6,243 bases of DNA from Verrucomicrobiota bacterium (GTDB taxonomy: Bacteria; Verrucomicrobiota; Verrucomicrobiia; Verrucomicrobiales; Verrucomicrobiaceae), in assembly GCA_023428335.1 (NCBI GenBank), contig JAEYYS010000307.1:1-6243 (forward strand), read 5' to 3'. Position 1 is the first letter of the stretch. Each line of letters opens with the position of its first letter. Below are positions 1 to 5,154 of this stretch, piece by piece. A model generated the notes under the pieces. That model searched no databases, was not told the origin of the DNA, and saw nothing but the letters and a program-made list of their open reading frames with translations. A program made the position numbers and the translations under genes.

Positions 1-49
1 CCCTTGACCCTTGACCCTTGACGAAGAACCTGGAACTTCGAACCGAGAT
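1..49. repeat. Short heptanucleotide repeat array (three perfect plus degenerate units)
   Basis: Three perfect tandem copies of CCCTTGA fill bases 1-21. In the same 7-base phase follow CGAAGAA, CCTGGAA, CTTCGAA and CCGAGAT, each beginning with C and rich in GA at the end. The perfect part is certain; calling the last four units decayed copies is inference. The array runs from the window edge up to the stop codon of the minus-strand CDP-alcohol phosphatidyltransferase gene, so it lies just downstream of that gene, and it may continue to the left of the window. No clear terminator hairpin with a T tract is visible in it. Confidence 0.6.
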
Positions 50-618
50 CACCCAACGTGGCGGACCTGGCGGATGCCGGCGGCGAGGTTGATGAAGCCG
101 GAGAGGGCGGTGAACAGGCCGGCGCCGAGGGTGGGCCAGATCAGGCCGGGAAAGTCGAGCATGAGCCAGAGCACGGCGGTGATTTGGGCAAAGGTCGCCA
201 CCTTGCCGGTCCAGTGCGGCTGGATCTGGCACTGGCCGGCGAGATGCTGGATGAGGAAGGCGCCGCCGATGCTGGCGAGGTCGCGGAAGATGACCAGGGT
301 CGGGAACCAGAGCGGGAAATGCTGGCGCCAGCCGGTGAAACTGAGGGTGACGATGGCCGAGAGCAGCAGCAGCTTGTCGGCCAGCGGGTCGAGGATGGCG
401 CCCAGGCGGCTGCGCTGGTTGAAGCGACGGGCGACAAAGCCGTCGACGGCATCGCTGACGGCAGCCAGGGCGAAAACGGCGATGGTCCAGAGGCGCAGGG
501 ATTCGTCGGCCGCGCCCGCCGCGACGCTGGCGCCGTAGTACACGGCCAGACCGACGAAGACCGGGATCAGCAGGATGCGGAAGATCGTGATTTGGGTGGC
601 AAAGGTCACGCGCGTCAT
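49..618 (-). CDS. CDP-alcohol phosphatidyltransferase family protein (PgsA-like or cardiolipin-synthase-like)
   Basis: Integral membrane enzyme that transfers a phosphatidyl group from a CDP-linked lipid to an alcohol, in phospholipid headgroup synthesis. The 189-residue product carries the complete family signature D-x2-DG-x2-AR-x8-G-x3-D-x3-D at residues 56-81 (D56, D59, G60, A63, R64, G73, D77, D81), the metal and substrate site. It has about five or six hydrophobic segments and a GK pair at 138-139 near a conserved C-terminal helix. Length fits glycerophosphate phosphatidyltransferase (PgsA, about 180-190 aa). However, R112-D113 stands where Escherichia coli PgsA has R-E, and RD is seen in CDP-alcohol-type cardiolipin synthases, so the acceptor is left open. 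I chose the ATG at 618 because GGAG lies 8 nt upstream. A TTG at 699 would add 27 Pro/Gly/Arg-rich residues and seems unlikely. The gene is divergent from the Gfo/Idh gene. Confidence 0.9.
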   Translation of the reverse strand: MTRVTFATQITIFRILLIPVFVGLAVYYGASVAAGAADESLRLWTIAVFALAAVSDAVDGFVARRFNQRSRLGAILDPLADKLLLLSAIVTLSFTGWRQHFPLWFPTLVIFRDLASIGGAFLIQHLAGQCQIQPHWTGKVATFAQITAVLWLMLDFPGLIWPTLGAGLFTALSGFINLAAGIRQVRHVG

Positions 619-626
619 GCCGGGGG

Positions 627-630
627 CTCC
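627..630 (-). promoter_or_regulatory. Ribosome binding site deciding the CDP-alcohol phosphatidyltransferase start
   Basis: On the minus strand GGAG is followed by 8 nt and then the ATG at 618-616. It is the clearest Shine-Dalgarno match next to any start chosen in this window, and it argues for the 189-residue form over the longer TTG-started frame. Confidence 0.6.
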
Positions 631-692
631 GGCGTAGGACCCACCCTTACGCCCGGCCGGCGGTGGATGCAATGGCGGGCGCCGATTTCTGC

Positions 693-722
693 TCGACAAC
701 GCCCGGTCGCGCCGGCTAAAAC
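693..722 (+). promoter_or_regulatory. Candidate sigma70-type promoter for the Tat-signal oxidoreductase
   Basis: TCGACA (693-698, 5 of 6 matches to TTGACA) is separated by 18 nt from TAAAAC (717-722, 4 of 6 matches to TATAAT). Transcription would begin near base 729, only about six bases before the ATG at 735. This would make the mRNA nearly leaderless, which fits the absence of a Shine-Dalgarno sequence there. Seen by eye only; such matches arise by chance. Confidence 0.3.
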
Positions 723-734
723 GGGCGCGTTCGC

Positions 735-2096
735 ATGAAAAGAATCCCTTTCACCCGTCGCCAGTTCCTGACGCGCTCCGCCGCCGCCCTGGGTTTCCCC
801 AGCATCATCCCCGCCAGCGTGCTCGGTCAGAACGCCCCCTCGAACCAGATCACCATGGCCGTCTTCGGCTGGGGCATGATGGGGCCGGGCAACACCAACA
901 AGTTCATGGCCGAGGCCGACTGCCGTGTGCTCGCCGCCTGCGACATTGACAAGCGCAACCTGGAGAAGGCGGTTGGCACCATCAACGGCTACTACAAGAA
1001 CCGCGACTGCAAGGCCTACCACGACTACCGCGAGGTCATGGCGCGCAGCGACATCGATACGGTCATGCTGGCTGTGCCCGACCACTGGCACGCGCTGACC
1101 GCCATCGAGGCGGCCAAGAACGGCAAGGACATCTACGGGGAAAAGCCGCTGGCCCGCACCATCGCCGAGCAGCAGGCCATCGTGCGTGCGGTGAAGCGCT
1201 TCGGTCGCATCTGGCAGACCGGCTCCTGGCAGCGCAGCGAGGACAACTTCCGCATCGGCGCCGAGGTCGTGCGCAACGGCCTCATCGGCAAGCTGACCCA
1301 GGTCGAGGTCGGTCTGCCCGCCGGCCACAACGATTTCGCCAAGACCGGCGACAAACGCAGCGTCACGCCGCCGCCGCCGGAGCTCGACTACGAGATGTGG
1401 ATCGGACCGTCGGCCATGCAGGATTACATCGAGTGCCGGGTGCACAAGAACTGGCGCTGGGACTACAACATTGGCGGCGGCCAGTTGCTCGACTGGATCG
1501 GTCACCACTGTGACATCGCCCACTGGGGCATGGACATGGATGGCAGCGGTCCGCGCGAGGTCCTGCCGATCCAGGTCGACATGCCGCCGCGCACCGACAT
1601 CTGGAACACCGCCACCCGCTACCGCGCCGAGGCGAAGTACGAGGGCGGCGTGGTCATGACGATTGCCGGCGGCCATGACGACATCCAGATGGGCACGCGC
1701 TGGATCGGCACCGACGGCTGGGTGCAGGTCAATCGCAACGGCGCCTACGACTCCTCCAACCCGGCCCTCAAGCAGGTCATCAAGAAGCGCGAGGGCGACA
1801 AGGTCGTTGAGGCCGCCAAGGCGCCGAAGCTCGGCGACGACGTCATCAAGACCCGTCTGTATGAGACGCCGGGGCACCACCGCAACTTCCTCGACTGCGT
1901 CAAGAGCCGCAAGCCGACCGTCACACCGGTCGAAACCGCCCACCGCAGCGCCGTGCCCGGCCACCTCGCCCTCATCGCCTTCCTGGTCAACCGGCCGGTG
2001 AAGTGGGATCCGGTCAAGGAGGAGATCGTCGGCGATTCCGAGGCTTCGAAACTGCTCGGCCGCGAGTACCGCGCGCCGTGGAAGTTGGAGGCGTGA
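735..2096 (+). CDS. Tat-exported Gfo/Idh/MocA family oxidoreductase
   Basis: NAD(P)-dependent dehydrogenase or glycoside-acting oxidoreductase, 453 aa, probably working on a sugar or polyol outside the cytoplasm; the substrate cannot be read from the sequence. The N-terminus is a twin-arginine signal (TRRQFLTRS at residues 7-15) followed by a moderately hydrophobic stretch ending near G31-Q32. The Rossmann fold starts at about residue 39, with G45-x-G47-x2-G50 as the dinucleotide loop, and E136-K137-P138 is the family EKP motif. In the second domain, D253-x3-H257-x2-D260 matches the conserved D..H..D region, with H257 the probable catalytic-site histidine. Secreted members with this GGQLLDW...HH.D..HWGM signature are common in Verrucomicrobiota and Planctomycetota. 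The ATG at 735 fits the position of the Tat motif; no Shine-Dalgarno is visible. The gene stands alone, divergent on its left and convergent on its right, so it is probably monocistronic. Confidence 0.93.
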   Translation: MKRIPFTRRQFLTRSAAALGFPSIIPASVLGQNAPSNQITMAVFGWGMMGPGNTNKFMAEADCRVLAACDIDKRNLEKAVGTINGYYKNRDCKAYHDYREVMARSDIDTVMLAVPDHWHALTAIEAAKNGKDIYGEKPLARTIAEQQAIVRAVKRFGRIWQTGSWQRSEDNFRIGAEVVRNGLIGKLTQVEVGLPAGHNDFAKTGDKRSVTPPPPELDYEMWIGPSAMQDYIECRVHKNWRWDYNIGGGQLLDWIGHHCDIAHWGMDMDGSGPREVLPIQVDMPPRTDIWNTATRYRAEAKYEGGVVMTIAGGHDDIQMGTRWIGTDGWVQVNRNGAYDSSNPALKQVIKKREGDKVVEAAKAPKLGDDVIKTRLYETPGHHRNFLDCVKSRKPTVTPVETAHRSAVPGHLALIAFLVNRPVKWDPVKEEIVGDSEASKLLGREYRAPWKLEA

Positions 2097-2111
2097 GGGT
2101 CCACCCTCACG
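2092..2111. terminator. Bidirectional hairpin between convergent genes, containing both stop codons
   Basis: A perfect 8-bp stem (CGTGAGGG paired with CCCTCACG) surrounds the 4-nt loop TCCA. The TGA of the plus-strand oxidoreductase (2094-2096) lies in the left arm, and the TGA of the minus-strand L,D-transpeptidase (2109-2107) lies in the right arm. The symmetry allows a similar hairpin in both transcripts. No T tract follows on either strand, so it is not a classical intrinsic terminator. It may act as an attenuated bidirectional terminator or an RNA 3'-end stabiliser. Confidence 0.5.
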
Positions 2112-2571
2112 GCGTCACCCAGACGTCCGTGCCCACCGGTACGCGGTCGTACAACTCGATCATGTCGGCGTTGCGCAGGCGCACGCAGCCATGGCTGGCG
2201 GGGCGGCCGATCGCGGCCTCGTCGTTGGTGCCGTGGAGGTAGATGTAGCGATCAAAGCTGTTGGCGTTGCGTCGCTCCCGGCCGTCGAGGCGGAGGATGC
2301 GGGTGAGCACCAGATCCTCCTGCGTGTCCATGCCGGGCTGCCAGAGACCGACGGGCTGGCGCGATTTGAAGATCGTGCCGGCAGGCGTGCCGTCGCCGTG
2401 CTTCTCCTGGATGGTGAAGCGGCCGACCGGGGTGCGGTAGCTGCCCTCGGTGAAGCCGAGGCCAAATTTCGAGGTGCTGCAGGGCCACTGGCGGACGAGT
2501 TGAGGGCCCTCAAACAGGGACAGGGTCTGGCTGCCGACGCAGACTTCGAGGCGGAGCGGGGCGGGGGACAT
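2107..2571 (-). CDS. L,D-transpeptidase (YkuD domain)
   Basis: Cysteine transpeptidase of the YkuD/ErfK family, which forms 3-3 peptidoglycan cross-links or attaches proteins to diaminopimelate. The 154-residue protein is essentially one domain. The catalytic region is complete: H113-G-T-N, then S126-H127-G128-C129-V-R131, with C129 the nucleophile, H127 and H113 supporting it, and N134-A-D136 following. Upstream, the stretch around residues 43-52 (GSYRTPVGRF) is the usual substrate-side motif of the fold. No signal peptide or membrane anchor is visible, and reading the frame upstream of the ATG does not reveal one. This is odd for a periplasmic enzyme. It is the last gene of a three-gene cluster; its ATG lies 7 nt after the stop of the metalloprotease gene with no clear Shine-Dalgarno, so translation is probably coupled. 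The YkuD assignment is firm; the physiological substrate is unknown. Confidence 0.93.
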   Translation of the reverse strand: MSPAPLRLEVCVGSQTLSLFEGPQLVRQWPCSTSKFGLGFTEGSYRTPVGRFTIQEKHGDGTPAGTIFKSRQPVGLWQPGMDTQEDLVLTRILRLDGRERRNANSFDRYIYLHGTNDEAAIGRPASHGCVRLRNADMIELYDRVPVGTDVWVTP

Positions 2572-2578
2572 GGCGAAT

Positions 2579-3517
2579 TCAACGGTCGGCCGGCGCCGGT
2601 GTTGCGAGACCGTGGCGGGCGGCGACCGTGCGCACGGCGTTTTCGAGGAAGGGGGTGTTGGCCGGCGACTTCTGCTCGTCCTCGCTCCAGCGCGTCAGTC
2701 CGCGGCCCTGAAAGGCGAGATCATCGGCGCGGCCGAGTTCGGTGAGCAGGTCGCGAACGAAGGTCCAGCCGACCAGGTCGAGATCGCGCAGCACGGGTTG
2801 GCCGTTGAGGTAACGTCGCTCGGTCAGCGCTGCAGGCGGCTCCGGCAACCGGCGCCCGGCATCGATCTGCAGCAGCAGGGGTTCCCAGTACTGACCGGCG
2901 GTTTCATAGGCGAGCTCGTCGAGCTTCAGCGGCGTGGCCGGCGGCCAGACTGCTGCCTTCAGGCCGCGACTGACTGCGTCCGTGCCGAGGCCGGCCTCCG
3001 ACCAGCGGGCCGTGCCCTCGGTGAACCAGCGGTTCTTGAAAAAGGTCGCGCCGTTCTGGATCAGATGAAAAAACTCGTGGGCGGGTGTCAGGTTTTCCGG
3101 GGCCTTCACCGAGGTGGCGACGCTGAAGCCGAGCGAGCGTGTGCCGGGTGGATCGCCGGGTTTGCGGTAGGACTGCAGCTCGTCGTAGGCGATGCCGTTG
3201 GCGCCGAGCGAGTCGCGGTGCCGCAGGTGGACATCGAGAAAGGCCGCCTCGCGGTAGCGCTCGCTGGCGAAGGGATCGGGGTAACCGAGTGCGCCGATCC
3301 AGAGGTCGCGGGCGGCGAGGATTTGCGTGGCGATGTCCTCGACCTGGTCGGGGGTGCCGTTGCCGTTGGCATCGGTCGGGTCGACCGCGTGCCGGCCCTC
3401 GAGGGCATAGAAAATCCGCAGCCGGCCCTCCTGATGCACCCGTTCTGGACGCGCGGCCGGCTCGGCCGCCCCGGCGGCGACAGCGAGCAGGGCGGGCGCG
3501 ATGCGGAGGAGCGACAT
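2579..3517 (-). CDS. Secreted HEXXH metalloprotease-like protein with calcium-loop motif
   Basis: Probable zinc endopeptidase of the gluzincin type, 312 aa. Residues 1-18 look like a short signal peptide (R5, then an Ala/Leu-rich core, Ala-rich cleavage region near 16-18). Residues 49-60 (DANGNGTPDQVE) match a DxNxNGxxDxxE calcium-binding loop, as in EF-hand, dockerin and thrombospondin-3 repeats. The active-site motif is H147-E148-F-F-H151. It is followed by W164-F-T-E167-G-T-A-R-W-S-E174, where E167, 16 residues after H151, is the likely third zinc ligand. The order of calcium loop then HEXXH resembles the MXAN_6640-type putative metalloproteases as I recall them; a profile search is needed to confirm this. 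The C-terminal 130 residues have no motif I recognise. Its ATG follows the upstream gene's TGA by 2 nt, indicating translational coupling. Proteolytic activity is inferred from motifs only. Confidence 0.75.
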   Translation of the reverse strand: MSLLRIAPALLAVAAGAAEPAARPERVHQEGRLRIFYALEGRHAVDPTDANGNGTPDQVEDIATQILAARDLWIGALGYPDPFASERYREAAFLDVHLRHRDSLGANGIAYDELQSYRKPGDPPGTRSLGFSVATSVKAPENLTPAHEFFHLIQNGATFFKNRWFTEGTARWSEAGLGTDAVSRGLKAAVWPPATPLKLDELAYETAGQYWEPLLLQIDAGRRLPEPPAALTERRYLNGQPVLRDLDLVGWTFVRDLLTELGRADDLAFQGRGLTRWSEDEQKSPANTPFLENAVRTVAARHGLATPAPADR

Positions 3518-3519
3518 GG

Positions 3520-4803
3520 TCAGAGCGGTCGGTCGTAGATCTTCTGGCAGACGGCGTCCGGCCCTTCGGCGGCGCGGTTGGGGTCGAGGATCGTGATGCC
3601 GTCCTCGCCAAAGCGGGCGGTGACCGGCGCGCCCTTGCCTTCCTGCAGGTACTGGAAGTTGAGGTCGCGCACCCGCGCGGCGGCGTCGACGATGGCGCAG
3701 GTGATGCGGGCGTCCTCGGCGGTGGGGTAGAGGTCCGCGACGGCGTCGCGGCTTGCACCGGCGAACTTGACGCGGGTGACGGCGACCAGACCGACCGTCA
3801 GGCTGTCGACCCCGTAGCCGACGTAGGCCTTGCTGCCATCGGCGCGCAGGACATCGCGGGTGAAGTGGTTGTTGCTGGTGCGTGAACCGCCGCCGGCGTT
3901 CCAGAAGCGGAAGCCGCGGTACTGCTGGTCGCTCTCCACCTTGCCGTCGGCGCCGACGATTTCATGGCCCTGGTTGACCGGTCCCTCAAAATCCGCCGGG
4001 GTCACCCAGTTGTTGTTGAAGGCAATGCTCATGCCGTTGGCGAAGTCGACCCGCACCTGCACGGCGTCGTAGGCATTGATGCCGTCGCGCACGAGGCGCT
4101 TTTTCTGACCGACCGCAGTAAGCGCCACCGGCTTCGACTTGTAGTAGGACCAGATCAAATCGGTCCAGTGCGGACCGACGTAGCTGAAGGGGTCGCTGCT
4201 TTCGACCCATTTGAAGGTGCTGGTGCTGACCTCGAGCGGCTCTTCCAGGTAGGCGGTGCCGTAGAGCGGCGCGCCGATGCGCTTCTGGATGTCGTCGCGA
4301 ATGCGCAGGTGGTCGGGGTCGTAACGCTTGTGCATGTCGACGGCGACGATGCAGTTCTTCGCCGTGGCGGCGGCGATGATCTCGTCGGCCTCCTGGATCG
4401 ACAGGCACATCGGCTTTTCGGTCAGCACGTGCACGCCCTTGGCGAGGGCGGCGAGGATGGGCTGGGTGTGCAGATGGTCGGGCGTCGCCACGGCCAGCAC
4501 GTCGAGGTCGGGGAAGTCGCGCAGGATGTCGTCCCAGGGAGCGTCGCCAAAGTAGGCCTTGGGCTCGTGGCCGGTCCAGTCCTTGAAGGCGGTGGCCGAC
4601 TTGCGGGCGGAGGCCTCGGAACGGGTGGCGACGGCGACCAGATCAAAACTCACCGGCGCCAGGTCGCGGCTGAAGCGATCGAGGCCGACGCGGGCGAGTT
4701 GGCCGGCGATGCCGAAACGCTGGAGGTCGGCGTAGGCGCGCAGGTGGACGTCGCCGCCGAACATGCCGGCGCCGACCAGGGCAATTTTCACGGTGGGTTG
4801 CAT
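3520..4803 (-). CDS. Cytoplasmic Gfo/Idh/MocA family oxidoreductase
   Basis: NAD(P)-dependent sugar or inositol-type dehydrogenase of 427 aa; the substrate is not readable from sequence. The Rossmann loop G11-A-G13-M-F-G16 lies directly at the N-terminus with no signal peptide, so the protein should stay in the cytoplasm. This contrasts with the Tat-exported relative at 735-2096. E129-K130-P131 is the EKP motif, and G-P-H212-W-T-D215 matches the conserved G..H..D site of the C-terminal domain. I chose the ATG at 4803 because it places the beta-strand VKIALVGAG at residue 5; a TTG at 4842 would only add 13 residues (MPKRSPPVLLPKP) ahead of the fold. No clear Shine-Dalgarno is seen. It is the first gene of a three-gene cluster with the metalloprotease (2 nt downstream) and the L,D-transpeptidase. 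The two oxidoreductases here are clearly different in sequence and not a recent tandem duplication. Confidence 0.92.
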   Translation of the reverse strand: MQPTVKIALVGAGMFGGDVHLRAYADLQRFGIAGQLARVGLDRFSRDLAPVSFDLVAVATRSEASARKSATAFKDWTGHEPKAYFGDAPWDDILRDFPDLDVLAVATPDHLHTQPILAALAKGVHVLTEKPMCLSIQEADEIIAAATAKNCIVAVDMHKRYDPDHLRIRDDIQKRIGAPLYGTAYLEEPLEVSTSTFKWVESSDPFSYVGPHWTDLIWSYYKSKPVALTAVGQKKRLVRDGINAYDAVQVRVDFANGMSIAFNNNWVTPADFEGPVNQGHEIVGADGKVESDQQYRGFRFWNAGGGSRTSNNHFTRDVLRADGSKAYVGYGVDSLTVGLVAVTRVKFAGASRDAVADLYPTAEDARITCAIVDAAARVRDLNFQYLQEGKGAPVTARFGEDGITILDPNRAAEGPDAVCQKIYDRPL

Positions 4804-4917
4804 AGGCTTCGGCAACAGGACAGGGGGCGACCGTTTTGGCAAGGCGGCAGGCAGGTATCGAAATGACCAAGACTGGCATTCAGATGACGACTGCGGCAGC
4901 TGGAAGTCAAGGGAAGC

Positions 4918-4937
4918 GAAATATTTTGATTTATTTC
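4918..4937. promoter_or_regulatory. Operator-like inverted repeat GAAATA-N8-TATTTC
   Basis: Two perfect 6-base arms, GAAATA (4918-4923) and TATTTC (4932-4937), are separated by 8 bases, giving a 20-bp dyad. It sits in the AT-rich island and overlaps the candidate -35 box at 4926-4931, a position typical for a repressor site. In AT-rich DNA such a dyad can arise by chance, and I cannot name a regulator that binds it. Confidence 0.3.
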
Positions 4938-4953
4938 AGATTGGAAGTATTTT
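4926..4953 (+). promoter_or_regulatory. Candidate promoter for the response regulator and sensor pair
   Basis: TTGATT (4926-4931, 4 of 6 to TTGACA), 16-nt spacer, then TATTTT (4948-4953, 4 of 6 to TATAAT), inside the AT-rich island. If used, transcription would begin near 4960 and give a leader of roughly 190 nt before the response-regulator ATG, containing the hairpin at 5055-5083 and the short upstream ORFs. The match is moderate and made by eye. Confidence 0.3.
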
Positions 4954-5054
4954 ACCTTTTTGTGTCGGGTTCTTGCCGAACGCTGCTTCGGGGGAATGGC
5001 TTGAGTTGGGTTCCTGTTTCTGCGGATCATGACATCTTTGACTGCTCGTTCTTG

Positions 5055-5083
5055 CGGCCACCGCGGCCTGGTCCCGGTGGCTG
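5055..5083 (+). other. GC-rich leader hairpin
   Basis: The arms at 5055-5063 (CGGCCACCG) and 5075-5083 (CGGTGGCTG) can pair over 9 bp with one G-U pair and an 11-nt loop. It lies about 70 bases upstream of the response-regulator start and would be inside its leader RNA. No T tract follows, so it is not a standard terminator. Function unknown; GC-rich DNA often makes such structures by chance. Confidence 0.3.
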
Positions 5084-5114
5084 GGGGGAGTTCTGGTTTG
5101 GAGTGCTGGACAGC

Positions 5115-5154
5115 GGGAGTGCTCCATGGCATGTTAACCCTTCACTCTTTATGA
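5115..5154 (+). promoter_or_regulatory. Ribosome site and very short upstream ORFs before the response regulator
   Basis: GGGAG (5115-5119) lies 6 nt before the ATG at 5126, ideal spacing, yet that ATG opens a three-residue frame (ATG GCA TGT TAA, 5126-5137). A second ATG at 5131 opens a seven-residue frame (Met-Leu-Thr-Leu-His-Ser-Leu) whose TGA at 5152-5154 overlaps the response-regulator ATG at 5151 in the arrangement ATGA. The response-regulator ATG itself has no Shine-Dalgarno. This layout would allow coupled re-initiation, but it may be coincidence. Confidence 0.3.

Larger units (their letters stand above)
4804..5150. other. 347-bp non-coding region between the divergent operon and response regulator
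   Basis: No convincing gene lies here, although the response-regulator frame stays open upstream to 4836; the translation of that extension is Trp/Gly/Pro-rich and unlike any domain. The region starts moderately GC-rich, drops to about 80% A+T at 4919-4961 (35 of 43 bases counted), then returns to GC-rich sequence with a hairpin at 5055-5083. Two heptamers occur twice on the plus strand: TTCAGAT (4879-4885 and 4935-4941) and TGGAAGT (4901-4907 and 4942-4948). The AT-rich stretch is the obvious place for promoters serving the minus-strand operon and the plus-strand signalling pair. I found no convincing minus-strand promoter by eye. Confidence 0.6.

Noticed and set aside
700..727. Inverted repeat CGCCCG-N16-CGGGCG just upstream of the Tat-signal oxidoreductase
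   Set aside because: Six GC-only pairs over a 16-nt loop are expected by chance in DNA of this composition; no supporting context was found.
615..1964. A 449-codon open frame on the minus strand, opposite the Tat-signal oxidoreductase
   Set aside because: It lies antisense to a gene with clear motifs. Its translation is a low-complexity Val/Ala/Gly/Asp/His mix without any domain, as expected from GC-rich codon bias on the opposite strand.
2570..3538. A 322-codon open frame on the plus strand, opposite the metalloprotease
   Set aside because: It is antisense to a gene with signal peptide, calcium loop and HEXXH motif, and has no recognisable domain itself.
3964..4866. A 300-codon open frame on the plus strand, opposite the second oxidoreductase
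   Set aside because: It is a Val/Gly/Asp-rich shadow of the real gene, with no domain and no ribosome site.
4890..4912. A minus-strand TTGACT box as -35 element for the three-gene operon
   Set aside because: At 17-nt spacing the would-be -10 box (TCATCT) matches only 2 of 6 consensus bases, so I did not call a promoter.
4976..4991. Small hairpin CCGAA-N6-TTCGG in the intergenic region
   Set aside because: The stem has only 5 bp, with no T tract and no adjacent gene end to terminate.
4836..5150. N-terminal extension of the response regulator by up to 105 residues
   Set aside because: The extra sequence covers the AT-rich promoter-like island and has no domain character, while the receiver fold is complete from the ATG at 5151.
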